Below are positions 8,186 through 15,737 of a stretch of 35,634 bases of DNA, in pieces. Under the pieces are notes generated by a model that ran no database searches, was not told the origin of the DNA, and saw only the letters and a list, made by a program, of their open reading frames with translations. The stretch's first letter is position 1. Each line of letters starts with the position of its first letter. The translations under genes and the position numbers were made by a program. Origin of the DNA: Thermoplasmata archaeon (GTDB lineage Archaea; Thermoplasmatota; E2; DHVEG-1; B18-G2); NCBI GenBank assembly GCA_021161865.1, contig JAGGZU010000041.1:1-35634 (forward strand), read 5' to 3'.

Positions 8186-9265
8186 ATGCCTGACCTGTAT
8201 GAGTATGACAAAAAGCAGGGTGAACAAACCATGATTGAAGCAGATATTGGAAAAAGGAGAAAGGAGCAGTTTGTTGAAAACCTAAGAGAAGGAGATGTGA
8301 TAAACGATTTTTTTGCTGTGAAAAGCAAAAACCCCATTAGACCATATAAGCGAGGAACATGGTTTGATTTTGTTGCCGCAGACAAGACAGGTGAAATCTT
8401 TGTTAAGTTTTGGGGTGGAGACAATAGGGATCGTGTTAAACGCCTCTATGATAGTTTTTCAGTTGGGGATGTTGTGCAGATACGTGCTGGTAACGTAGAG
8501 ATTTATGATGAAAAACCTCAGATTTCTGTCAATGAAACAAGCGGCGGTTTAAGGAGATGCAGTCCATCTGAGTATGATGTAAGCGATTTTGTTCCTGCAT
8601 TGGATGAGAATAGGATAGAGGAGTTGTTCAAGGAGATTAAGGCTGAGATTGATGGGGTTAAAAATGAGCAGTTGAGAAACCTCCTTGAAGCATTCTTCTC
8701 TGATTCATCTTTTGTTGAGGATTTTAAACATTCTCCCTCAGCTATGACGCATCATCATAATTATGTTGGTGGAAACCTTGAACATACGGTGGGTGTTATA
8801 CGTTTATGTAAAACTATTTGTGGTATGTACTCTGGTGTGGATAAAGACTTGTTGATAACTGGTGCTATTCTACATGATGTTGGTAAACTCAGGGAGTATA
8901 AAACCACTGCTGCTATAGACAAGACGGATGAGGGCAACTTTATTGGCCACATTGTGATTGGTGACAGATGGGTGCGGGAGAAGATAGATGATTTAAGGGA
9001 GAGTGGTAAAGATTTTGATGTAGAGCTTGAGAACCGTTTATGTCATATTTTGTTGAGTCATCATGGAAAGTATGAGTGGGGTTCCCCTCAGATACCAAAG
9101 CTTCTTGAGGCTTTTGTTCTTCATCAGGCTGATCTGATGGATTCTCAGGTTAAAAACTACATGCAGCTCAGAGAGGAGGGCAGGAGGCTTACTGATGATG
9201 ATTGGACGGTTGTGTGGGACTCTGGTCTTGGCAGGAAAAGAATGATGCATCTGGGTGACCGTTGA
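8186..9265 (+). CDS. YhaM-like 3'-5' exoribonuclease (OB-fold plus HD domain)
   Basis: Predicted nuclease of the YhaM/CbfA type, 359 residues. An OB-fold nucleic-acid-binding domain spans about 34-115 (GDVINDFFAVK to QISVNE). An HD phosphohydrolase domain spans about 185-330. Metal-binding residues include the HHHN at 189-192, H200 in NLEHT, HD at 230-231 (AILHDVGKL), H255, the HH at 292-293 and H313/D316 in HQADLMDS. YhaM proteins trim RNA or single-stranded DNA from the 3' end. Placement just after an RNase J-like gene on the same strand supports an RNA-decay role. A purine-rich stretch (GAGGGGAGA) precedes the ATG. A Trm112-like gene follows 18 bases downstream. Confidence 0.82.
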   Translation: MPDLYEYDKKQGEQTMIEADIGKRRKEQFVENLREGDVINDFFAVKSKNPIRPYKRGTWFDFVAADKTGEIFVKFWGGDNRDRVKRLYDSFSVGDVVQIRAGNVEIYDEKPQISVNETSGGLRRCSPSEYDVSDFVPALDENRIEELFKEIKAEIDGVKNEQLRNLLEAFFSDSSFVEDFKHSPSAMTHHHNYVGGNLEHTVGVIRLCKTICGMYSGVDKDLLITGAILHDVGKLREYKTTAAIDKTDEGNFIGHIVIGDRWVREKIDDLRESGKDFDVELENRLCHILLSHHGKYEWGSPQIPKLLEAFVLHQADLMDSQVKNYMQLREEGRRLTDDDWTVVWDSGLGRKRMMHLGDR

Positions 9266-9283
9266 TTTTGTTGAGGTGGTGAC

Positions 9284-9454
9284 ATGAAAAAAGATCTTTT
9301 GGATATATTGTGCTGCCCGACATGTAAGGGTGAGCTTGAGCTTAGTGTTGAGAGTGAGAATGGAGATGAGGTTGTGAAGGGTACGCTTTTCTGCAGAAAA
9401 TGCAATGTATCTTACCCTATCAGGGAGGGTATACCTGAACTCCTTCCAAAATGA
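9284..9454 (+). CDS. Trm112-like small zinc protein
   Basis: A 56-residue protein starting MKKDLLDILCCPTCKG and ending REGIPELLPK. Two zinc-binding pairs, CPTC and CRKC, and the closing YPIREGIPELLP are signatures of the Trm112/UPF0434 family. Trm112 proteins activate and stabilise SAM-dependent methyltransferases acting on tRNA, rRNA and release factors; in archaea one such protein serves several enzymes. A GAGGTGGTGAC ribosome-binding sequence precedes the ATG. The gene follows the YhaM-like gene by 18 bases. Its last 35 bases overlap the 3' end of the opposite-strand helicase gene. The family call is good; partners are not identified. Confidence 0.85.
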   Translation: MKKDLLDILCCPTCKGELELSVESENGDEVVKGTLFCRKCNVSYPIREGIPELLPK

Positions 9455-11405
9455 AGCTTTGCAACTCCTGTATTACATCGTCTGCAGCCTGTATGTCTTT
9501 GATGTAACGTTTGAATCGTGCTGCTCTTTTGTCAAGCAGTATAGCAACTCCTCTGTCTGTTTCATTTCTGATTAGTCTTCCAATGGCTTGCAGTAGTTTC
9601 CGTGCGGTTGGTGCATTCACAGTGTACTCCCATCCTTTTCCAAACTTTCTCTGATAGTATCTTTGCAGCCCCCTTTGCCGTGCAGTTGGCTTGGGGTAGG
9701 GTATTCCAACTATTACAGCCACCTCCAGTTCATCTGCTGGGAAATCCATGCCTTCACTTATTCTACCGCCCATTACTGAGAATAAAACCGAGCCATTGTT
9801 TTTCTCTCCCTCTCTCTCCTTGAACCTCTGTATGACATCCATTAGATCATGTTGGCTCATCCGTTGTTCCTCTATGTATGTTAGACGTTTTATTTTTTTA
9901 AGTAGTCCATCTCTGATGCATATGTTCATGAAATCGAAGCTTGGGAAAAACACGATGGTGTTTCTGTTTGTGGTGTTGCATATCTCAGCTATGTATTGCT
10001 GTATCCTTTTTATCATCCCCTTGTAGTTTTTTATTTCATCATACCTTGTTGTTACATCTTTAACATAGAGGATTCTTCTATTTTCTTTTGGAAAAGGCGA
10101 GGGGTATGAGTAGAGCATCGTGGACTCAGGTAAACCAATGGAGTCCTTGTACTCATCAAGAGGGGAGAGGGTTCCTGACATGTGTATGGATGTTAGGAAT
10201 CTGTGCACAATGTTTGCACCGAGTGAGGGATCGAGGCAGTAGGCTTCTACCCTTGGGTTTTTACCATCAGTTTCATCGACTATGAGTTTAATGTAGTGTT
10301 CATCATCTATGTTCATCCAGAAGGAGAGGAAGACACCGAGTTTATGTATGTAGGAACGCGGTAGTTTACCCTGTTTTTGTTTTGCTGTCTGTATCTGCTC
10401 ACCGTATGCTATGAGAGCGGAGATTATTTTCTCCATTTCTTGAGTGGTTAAAGAGTATTTTTCAGCGATTTGGGAGACAACTGCATTTGGTGGCAGGAGG
10501 GCATCCTTTTTTTCTACATATTTTAATTTGTTGTCTCCTCCAAGGAGAAACCTTTGTCTGAGTTCAAAGATTATGTTGTTTAAATCCTTAACGAAACGTG
10601 AAAGCGTTACCCCTCTGGCTAGCAGTGAAGGGTCACCAAACCTTTCTATTTCATAGAGGCAGCTGTTCAGCATGTATGCACTGAGTTGAGATGAGAGTAG
10701 GTCACGTAGGTAATCTGGTAGGTTGTGCGCCTCATCAATTACCAGGATTATATCCTCCTCGCCAACTCCCATCCAATCTAGGAGCATGTTTCTAAGGTTT
10801 GTGTCGAAAACATAGATGTATGGGACAACAACGAGCAGGGCATCCTGAACAAGGAGTTTGTTGATTTCATATGGGCAGAGGGTGTGTTCCTCGCAGTATT
10901 TCACCAGCTCCTCAGCTGTCGGTAAAACGGCTCTCATCCATTCAAGGGCGTGTTTAACAGCCTCCTCGTTTTCCACACCCTTTCTAAAGTATGGGCAACC
11001 CTTTTTTCTTCCTCTTCTAACCTTTTTCTTTTCCTCTGCACATAGACGAGCGAGTTCATCTGCTGAACCCTTCTGCAGCTCAGGGTTGTTTTTTGCAAGC
11101 AGGCACATGTGTGTTCTTCCCTGCATGCCTACAGTTACAACATTCTTTGTCTCATTTGGGAAACGTTTTTTTATCGTCCTTATCTCTGTTATAACCTGTT
11201 TTTGCTGAGCGTTGGTCCTGGTGGTGTAAATGATTTTTTTGTTGTTTTTGAGGGCATAGGATATCGTTGATGAGACAGCACAAACCGTTTTTCCTGAGCC
11301 TGTACCTGATTCGAGCACCAACGGCGTCCCTGTGGCAAGTGACTCATCCATGTAATGCATGATGTTTTTCTGGTAACTCCTTGTGTTGTAGGGAAAAAGT
11401 TCCAT
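9420..11405 (-). CDS. XPD/Rad3-type (DEAD_2) Fe-S helicase
   Basis: 5'-3' superfamily 2 DNA helicase of the XPD/Rad3/DinG group, about 661 residues from the ATG at 11405. An in-frame ATG at 11450 would add 15 residues that do not look like the family. The start MELFPYNTRSYQ resembles known XPD starts and has a TATA-like box 27 bases upstream. Visible features are Walker A ESGTGSGKT (32-40), the DEAH box (224-227) and four Fe-S cysteines C101, C122, C137 and C177 between them. The Arch region follows, then motifs HMSGTLSP, GGRISEGMDFP and QAIGRLIR. Archaeal XPD works in repair or replication-related unwinding. The 3' end overlaps the Trm112-like gene by 35 bases. Confidence 0.92.
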   Translation of the reverse strand: MELFPYNTRSYQKNIMHYMDESLATGTPLVLESGTGSGKTVCAVSSTISYALKNNKKIIYTTRTNAQQKQVITEIRTIKKRFPNETKNVVTVGMQGRTHMCLLAKNNPELQKGSADELARLCAEEKKKVRRGRKKGCPYFRKGVENEEAVKHALEWMRAVLPTAEELVKYCEEHTLCPYEINKLLVQDALLVVVPYIYVFDTNLRNMLLDWMGVGEEDIILVIDEAHNLPDYLRDLLSSQLSAYMLNSCLYEIERFGDPSLLARGVTLSRFVKDLNNIIFELRQRFLLGGDNKLKYVEKKDALLPPNAVVSQIAEKYSLTTQEMEKIISALIAYGEQIQTAKQKQGKLPRSYIHKLGVFLSFWMNIDDEHYIKLIVDETDGKNPRVEAYCLDPSLGANIVHRFLTSIHMSGTLSPLDEYKDSIGLPESTMLYSYPSPFPKENRRILYVKDVTTRYDEIKNYKGMIKRIQQYIAEICNTTNRNTIVFFPSFDFMNICIRDGLLKKIKRLTYIEEQRMSQHDLMDVIQRFKEREGEKNNGSVLFSVMGGRISEGMDFPADELEVAVIVGIPYPKPTARQRGLQRYYQRKFGKGWEYTVNAPTARKLLQAIGRLIRNETDRGVAILLDKRAARFKRYIKDIQAADDVIQELQSFILEGVQVYPP

Positions 11406-11427
11406 CAAAACTGCAATTGAGGAACAG

Positions 11428-11435
11428 GTAAATAG
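11428..11435 (-). promoter_or_regulatory. TATA-like box for the helicase gene
   Basis: The minus-strand sequence ACTCTATTTACC is centred about 27 bases before ATG 11405. It supports the shorter helicase start. The signal is weaker than others in the window. Confidence 0.4.
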
Positions 11436-11499
11436 AGTTGTTGGCGACATCTATTTTTTGGTTTTGGTGAATGATTAGTTTTTTATTATGTAATGCTTT

Positions 11500-11511
11500 G
11501 ATTATAATGAA
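11500..11511 (+). promoter_or_regulatory. TATA box for the taw2-tsr3 unit
   Basis: GATTATAATGAA is centred about 27 bases before the TTG start at 11532. It would give a leaderless mRNA and supports that unusual start codon. Confidence 0.5.
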
Positions 11512-11531
11512 ATGATTAAACACCTTATGAG

Positions 11532-12353
11532 TTGATAAGGGAGAGGTTGCGGGATGTCCTATCAGCGAATCTAATACGTTTTATTCCAAGTAAATGGGAG
11601 AAGATTGGTGACGTTTTGATATTTAAAATGCCGGTGGAGCTTCAATCTTACAGTGAAGAGATTGCGGGGGTTTACGCTGAGGTTTTAGGCTGCCGAAGCG
11701 TTCTTGAGGATGTTGGCGGTGTTGAAGGCGAGTGGAGGAAACCACGGGTGAAACTTGTTTATGGCAGCTCAGATACGGAGACCATCCATTGTGAAAACGG
11801 CATCCGGTATAAGCTTGACCCCGTTAAGGTTATGTTTTCCTCTGGTAACATGGATGAACGTATAAGGATGGCAAGGATTTCAATGAGAGATGAAACGGTT
11901 GTGGACATGTTCGCAGGTATAGGGTACTTCTCTCTTCCGATGGCGGTTTATAGTAAACCAAAAAAGGTTTATGCTGTTGAGATAAACCCTGTAGCCTATG
12001 GTTATCTTTGTGAGAACATTTCTTTGAATAATGTGAATAATATTGTTGAACCTGTTTTGGGTGACAACAGGGAGAAAACCCCGGAGGGTGTGGCCGATAG
12101 AGTGATTATGGGGTATCTTCATGATACCTATCGTTTTCTTCCTGCGGCGTTCTCTGCGTTCCACAACTCGGGTATGCTGCATTACCATGAGGTTTGTCCA
12201 AATGAGCTTTTGAACGATAGACCTCTGAGGAGGGTTGAGACGGCTGCGGAGAGGTTTGGTTTTCATGTTGAAGATGTGAAGAGTAGGGTGATAAAATCGT
12301 ATGCACCTGGGGTAAGCCATGTTGTCCTTGATGTAAAGGTTGAGAGGGTTTAG
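11532..12353 (+). CDS. taw2: tRNA(Phe) wybutosine-pathway aminocarboxypropyltransferase (Taw2/TYW2-like)
   Basis: SAM-using enzyme that transfers the 3-amino-3-carboxypropyl group to 4-demethylwyosine at G37 of tRNA(Phe). It has 273 residues and starts with TTG; no better in-frame start is seen and a TATA box sits at the right distance. The Rossmann core shows DMFAGIGYFSLP (125-136) and the acidic EINP (150-153). At the place where the related Trm5 methyltransferase has an N-(L/M)-P motif, this protein has MGYLHDT (193-199), which favours Taw2. The stop codon is followed immediately by the start of tsr3, another aminocarboxypropyl transferase. A Trm5-type methyltransferase is the main alternative. 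Confidence 0.78.
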   Translation: MIRERLRDVLSANLIRFIPSKWEKIGDVLIFKMPVELQSYSEEIAGVYAEVLGCRSVLEDVGGVEGEWRKPRVKLVYGSSDTETIHCENGIRYKLDPVKVMFSSGNMDERIRMARISMRDETVVDMFAGIGYFSLPMAVYSKPKKVYAVEINPVAYGYLCENISLNNVNNIVEPVLGDNREKTPEGVADRVIMGYLHDTYRFLPAAFSAFHNSGMLHYHEVCPNELLNDRPLRRVETAAERFGFHVEDVKSRVIKSYAPGVSHVVLDVKVERV

Positions 12354-12860
12354 ATGACTGTGAGGTTGCTAACATACCATGTTAATCAGGATGACCCAAA
12401 GAAATGTACTGCAAAGAAGCTAAAAAGACTTGGGTTTGCTGAGATAACACATGATTTACATGGTATCCCTTTTAATGCTGTGATACTCAATCCTCTTGTT
12501 AAAACTGTTTTTTCACCTGAGGACAGGGTTTACGCTGAAAGAGGTGGTATTGTGGCTGTAGATTGTTCGTGGAACAAGGTGGATGAGGTGTTTTCGAGGT
12601 TGAAACGGTTTAGAAACCATCGCGCTCTTCCATTCATTGTACCTGTCAATCCAGTTAACTATGGTAAGCCTTTTCAGCTTACAACCCTTGAAGCCTTTAT
12701 CACTGCTCTTTATATTATTGGTGCGGAGCAGCAGGCAGAGGAGATTTCATCCATCTACAAGTGGAGTCAACATTTTATTGATTTAAACAAACGTTTTTTA
12801 GAAGCCTACAGAAATGCATCAACAAGGCAGGAGATAATCGAGTTTATGAAGCGTATCTAA
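12354..12860 (+). CDS. tsr3: 16S rRNA aminocarboxypropyltransferase Tsr3
   Basis: Archaeal/eukaryotic Tsr3 family, 168 residues. It adds the aminocarboxypropyl group of SAM to a hypermodified uridine in small-subunit rRNA (18S in yeast, 16S equivalent in archaea). Family features are the N-terminal CTAKKLKRLGFAEI segment, LNPLVKTVFSPED, VDCSWN and the conserved PVNPVNYGKPFQLTTLEAF region. The ATG directly abuts the taw2 stop codon with no spacer, so translation is probably coupled. It ends with a four-base overlap with the opposite-strand zinc-finger gene. In this organism the exact target base is inferred from the family. Confidence 0.9.
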   Translation: MTVRLLTYHVNQDDPKKCTAKKLKRLGFAEITHDLHGIPFNAVILNPLVKTVFSPEDRVYAERGGIVAVDCSWNKVDEVFSRLKRFRNHRALPFIVPVNPVNYGKPFQLTTLEAFITALYIIGAEQQAEEISSIYKWSQHFIDLNKRFLEAYRNASTRQEIIEFMKRI

Positions 12861-13207
12861 TCTATCCATTCTATACCCAGTTTTTTCTCCCAGTCAGGGT
12901 TTTCTTGTTTCCATTTTTCAACGACCTCCTTAGACACGCATTCTGTGCATAAACCAAGTATGCTGAAGTAGCATGATGCACAGACCTTACGGTGGCATTT
13001 TATGCAGACAAACTTTGCATCTCTTTCTTTGCATATCTCACATTTACCAGTTATTTCCTCTGCCTTTTTAGACTCCTTTATTGCTTTTTTGAGTTTTTTC
13101 TCCTCAGTCTCCTTGATCCATAGTTCAAGTTCTTTGTTCATCTTTGAAATAGATTTAACCCTGTTTATCTGCTGTTCAACCCTATCCTCATCCTCTCCGT
13201 TTTTCAT
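12857..13207 (-). CDS. Small coiled-coil plus zinc-finger protein
   Basis: Unrecognised 116-residue protein. Residues about 1-50 are highly charged and Lys/Glu-rich, predicted helical or coiled coil. The rest holds a cysteine-rich module with four CxxC-like pairs (CEIC, CIKC, CASC, CTEC) and an intervening KCHRK, resembling a B-box or HIT-type zinc finger that binds two zinc ions. It ends with a conserved-looking WEKKLGIEWID tail. It lies 27 bases downstream of carS on the same strand and could be co-transcribed. Probably a protein- or nucleic-acid-binding adaptor; no specific function can be given. Confidence 0.65.
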   Translation of the reverse strand: MKNGEDEDRVEQQINRVKSISKMNKELELWIKETEEKKLKKAIKESKKAEEITGKCEICKERDAKFVCIKCHRKVCASCYFSILGLCTECVSKEVVEKWKQENPDWEKKLGIEWID

Positions 13208-13234
13208 AAATCAAAATAAACAAACATTGTTGAG

Positions 13235-13825
13235 TTAAAAGCTCTTTTGTTTAAACCTTCTATGAAGCGTGTTCGCCAGTATATGTATACCCGGGGTCAC
13301 AGTTAATATGACAAGGAGATGCCATAGTGTAAAGTTTTTTAGAAACCAGTTGTAGTTTGTTACTCCTGTTAGTTGAAGGAGACCACTGGTTATTAACGCC
13401 AGAATCAACGCTCCTGCTACAAAGTCAAGTTGGTCAAATAGCAGCCAATCCTCGCCTCTCTCCTTACCTACTCTTCGTTTGAAGAAGCTCTCTATCAAGT
13501 CACCGAGAAGCGCTCCTATGCATAGCGATAAAATGATGGGTATCATCAATGGGTAACCTTCAAAGTAGTCGAGGTTTATCATGTTTAGACCGTGTTCAGT
13601 TAGGTATTTTGCTGCTGTAACTTGAGAGAAACCAACTATTGAGCCAAGGAGGGAGCCGAAAAACAGGCCACGCCATGTTTTACCATCACCAAGTATTCTT
13701 TTTCCATCTCTCCACGTTTTACCGAAATCTATGGCTAACCCTCCACCTACAAGCACAGCGCAACCATTCGCAGCATAGGCTGGAAGTATAAGCCACAGTG
13801 CTTGGAGGATTATCTCGTACTGCAC
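13235..13825 (-). CDS. carS: CDP-archaeol synthase CarS
   Basis: Integral membrane enzyme that activates unsaturated archaeol phosphate with CTP, the step before polar head groups are added to archaeal lipids. It has 196 residues with about five membrane helices. Family signatures are LILPAYAANG (N20), the GGGLAIDFGKTWRDGKRILGDGK region split around D33 and D40, and the GDGKTWRG turn at 46-53. The start is GTG. A TATA-like box (CGTTTTAAGG on the minus strand, 13848-13857) lies about 27 bases upstream, implying a leaderless message. This gene by itself marks the window as archaeal. Confidence 0.95.
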   Translation of the reverse strand: MQYEIILQALWLILPAYAANGCAVLVGGGLAIDFGKTWRDGKRILGDGKTWRGLFFGSLLGSIVGFSQVTAAKYLTEHGLNMINLDYFEGYPLMIPIILSLCIGALLGDLIESFFKRRVGKERGEDWLLFDQLDFVAGALILALITSGLLQLTGVTNYNWFLKNFTLWHLLVILTVTPGIHILANTLHRRFKQKSF

Positions 13826-13847
13826 AAGCAGCGAAACACGAGTTACC

Positions 13848-13857
13848 TTAAAACGAT
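13848..13857 (-). promoter_or_regulatory. TATA box for carS
   Basis: CGTTTTAAGG on the minus strand is centred 27 bases before the GTG start of carS, in the short gap after the upstream regulator gene. Confidence 0.5.
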
Positions 13858-14358
13858 TTACTTTTTCTTCTCTATCTTCATGCCTTTGTAAACAAAGTTG
13901 TTTGATCTCTTAATTATGCTTTTTAGGGAGAGGTTGGAGAGGTTGAAATGCTCTGCGACAACGCTGCTGAATTTTCCTTCGTCACCTATAAACTGGGCTA
14001 TCTGTTTCTCAAGCGCTGCAAACTCGTTGTCATTAAGTGAAGCTATTGTGAAAACCTCACTCATTTCCGTTATAGGGCAGGAGATGTTTATGTTGAAGGT
14101 TGAGTAGTATGCTTTGTACATCTTCTGTGGTTTTCCACCAGTGTTTTGGTCAGGCATAGTCCATTTTGTTTCAGCCAGTTTTATTTTTTCAAAGAATTCC
14201 AGTGCTTTTTTTCCCTCCTCACCATACTTCTCTACTATTTCGCTGACTGTTTTCCAATCGCTGGATATCTCATTGAAAACATTCTTTTTAACTTCGGTGT
14301 CAAACGCTCTTAAAACTGGGACAAGATCTATAGAGTCGTTGACAACCTTTACACGCAT
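13858..14358 (-). CDS. Winged-helix (ArsR-like) transcriptional regulator, putative
   Basis: A 166-residue protein whose first 90 residues read like an archaeal winged helix. LVPVLRAFDTEVKKNVFNEIS matches the opening helix typical of archaeal ArsR-type regulators, DWKTVSEIVEKYGEEGKKALEFFEKI would be the recognition unit, and a wing follows around GKPQKMYKAYYS. The C-terminal half (FTIASLNDNEFAALEKQIAQFIG onward, to about residue 130) may be a dimerisation or sensing part. No cysteine cluster for metal sensing is visible. It is divergent from the DUF2085 membrane protein gene and upstream of carS on the same strand, so either could be a target. Fold assignment is moderately sure; ligand unknown. 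Confidence 0.6.
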   Translation of the reverse strand: MRVKVVNDSIDLVPVLRAFDTEVKKNVFNEISSDWKTVSEIVEKYGEEGKKALEFFEKIKLAETKWTMPDQNTGGKPQKMYKAYYSTFNINISCPITEMSEVFTIASLNDNEFAALEKQIAQFIGDEGKFSSVVAEHFNLSNLSLKSIIKRSNNFVYKGMKIEKKK

Positions 14359-14385
14359 ACTATCAGACCCTAATTGTTTTGATGC

Positions 14386-14397
14386 TTTATAAAATAT
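14386..14397 (-). promoter_or_regulatory. TATA box for the winged-helix regulator
   Basis: ATATTTTATAAAGC on the minus strand is centred about 33 bases before the ATG at 14358, compatible with a very short leader. Confidence 0.55.
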
Positions 14398-14429
14398 CCT
14401 ATTACCATAATATTTTTTTGAGAGGAGTA

Positions 14430-14441
14430 GGCTTAAAAGCC
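14430..14441 (+). promoter_or_regulatory. TATA-like box for the DUF2085 gene
   Basis: GGCTTAAAAGCC at 14430-14441 is centred about 26 bases before the ATG at 14461. It is also a perfect short palindrome, so it could double as a regulator site. Confidence 0.45.
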
Positions 14442-14460
14442 TTCACCTTTTTTTGCAAAC

Positions 14461-14983
14461 ATGCGTGTTAGGGTTGGAAGTAAACTTGTGTTGATGTTCT
14501 TTGTGTTTACTCTTGTTTTTGTTGCTTTTCAACTTTTTGCGCCTGTTTTCCTTCCTCCATCCACTATAGGAAACCTCTCCGGCAGTGCTGGTATTATAGA
14601 TAATGGTGAAAAGTTGGAACAGATTGGATTACCCTGGCGGATTGTTTATCTAGTAGGGGATTTTATGTGCCATCAGAGAGCAGATCGCTCTTTTTTTATA
14701 AATAGCAATCAGATGCCTTTTTTGCAGCAGATGCACAGCTATCTGGGTGGGGCTTACTATTGGTTTAGGTGTAATGGTTTTTCGTAAAATAAGGTTGAAC
14801 GGCAGGTTTGTTTTTGGTATGCTGTTTGGTCTTGTTCCCATCGCCGTTGATGGTCTTGGTCAACTTTTTGGTTTATGGGAAAGCACAAACCTTATCCGAG
14901 TGCTAACGGGTTTACCTGCAGGTTTTGTGTGTGGTTTAGCGGTTGGAGTTATAGTTTATGAGAGCATAGACGGCAGAAACTGA
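14461..14983 (+). pseudogene. DUF2085 membrane protein, interrupted by a one-base frameshift
   Basis: Two adjoining reading frames together make one DUF2085-type membrane protein. The first frame gives an N-terminal signal/TM segment and then GDFMCHQRADRSFFINSNQMPF, the family's CHQ...RSF...QMP signature. The family then expects a cysteine motif such as CARC-T, but the frame instead reads LQQMHSYLGG and stops at 14787. Reading one base ahead after the T run at 14718-14723 gives CSRCTAIWVGLTIGLGVMVF, exactly what the family requires, and continues to 14983. A single extra T in a run of six explains the break. It may be a true mutation, transcriptional slippage restoring the protein, or a sequencing error. 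The function of the family is unknown. Confidence 0.85.
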
Positions 14984-15031
14984 AACGTTTTTTGGCAAAG
15001 GTTGCGTTTCTATGGTTTTGATTACATAAAT

Positions 15032-15042
15032 GTATTTAAACA
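15032..15042 (+). promoter_or_regulatory. TATA-like box for the DUF996 gene
   Basis: GTATTTAAACA is about 27 bases before GTG 15064/ATG 15067 and further from ATG 15085. It therefore leaves the choice of start open. Confidence 0.45.
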
Positions 15043-15084
15043 TGAAGTTATATTGATACCCAGGTGATGAGGAGAGGAGAAAAG

Positions 15085-15693
15085 ATGAGTAATTTAAGTA
15101 ATGCAAAAATATATGGAGGAATAGGAGCATTGTTGATGCTGGTGGGGGGTTTTATCCCCGCAGTTGGTGGCATAATACCTTTGATCGGTTTGATACTGGT
15201 GTTTATAGCGGTGAAGAATATAGCTGATGAGACGAATGATGAGTCTATTTTCAAAAACTATCTTTGGTATTTCGTTGTGTCTATAATAGCGATGGTTGTT
15301 GTGTTCGGTATTTTCATAGCTTCCTTTGGTGCCGCGGGAGGATTTTCTATCTTGAGCATGATGCAGATGCAGGGCGGTCAAACTGTTAACCCAGAGGATA
15401 TCACGGGCTTGGTTGGTAACATGATGGATGGTTGCCTTGCAGCTTTGGTCATCGGATGGATACTTATGATCGTAGCAACCCTGTTTTTACGTAAAAGTTT
15501 CAACAGCATAGCTGAGCATACAGGGGTTAAACTTTTTGCAACAACAGGTTTGTTGTTCTTTGTTGGCGCTATAACTTTGATCATACTAATCGGTGCTTTC
15601 ATTCTTTTGATAGCACTGATACTTGAGATAGTAGCGTTCTTTTCCTTACCTGAGACACTTCCGAAGGCTATCCCATCTGCAGCGGAAAGCTAA
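15085..15693 (+). CDS. DUF996 family membrane protein
   Basis: Predicted polytopic membrane protein of about 202 residues, function unknown. The opening NLSNAKIYGGIGALLMLVGG and the following LIGLILVFIAVKNIADETND..IFKNYLWYF are hallmarks of the DUF996 family. About four to five membrane helices are visible (around 10-30, 33-50, 70-95, 128-148, 155-190). ATG 15085 is chosen because a GGAGAGGAG sequence sits just before it. GTG 15064 or ATG 15067 remain possible and would suit the TATA box at 15032-15042. It lies in a run of membrane-protein genes of unknown role. Confidence 0.8.
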   Translation: MSNLSNAKIYGGIGALLMLVGGFIPAVGGIIPLIGLILVFIAVKNIADETNDESIFKNYLWYFVVSIIAMVVVFGIFIASFGAAGGFSILSMMQMQGGQTVNPEDITGLVGNMMDGCLAALVIGWILMIVATLFLRKSFNSIAEHTGVKLFATTGLLFFVGAITLIILIGAFILLIALILEIVAFFSLPETLPKAIPSAAES

Positions 15694-15704
15694 AGAACAA
15701 AACA

Positions 15705-15721
15705 CCCTTTTTTATTTTTTT
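15705..15721 (+). terminator. T-rich terminator after the DUF996 gene
   Basis: CCCTTTTTTATTTTTTTA follows the DUF996 stop codon. Archaeal polymerase terminates on such T tracts without needing a hairpin. Confidence 0.4.
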
Positions 15722-15737
15722 ATTGGCTGAAAAACCT

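Noticed and set aside
11406-11450. Longer N-terminus for the XPD-like helicase
   Set aside because: The extra 15 residues do not fit the family, and a TATA-like box 27 bases before ATG 11405 supports the shorter form. The longer form is not fully excluded.
14747-14983. Separate small membrane protein gene
   Set aside because: The segment before its ATG in the same frame encodes the missing CSRCTAIW part of DUF2085, so it is the second half of a frameshifted gene.
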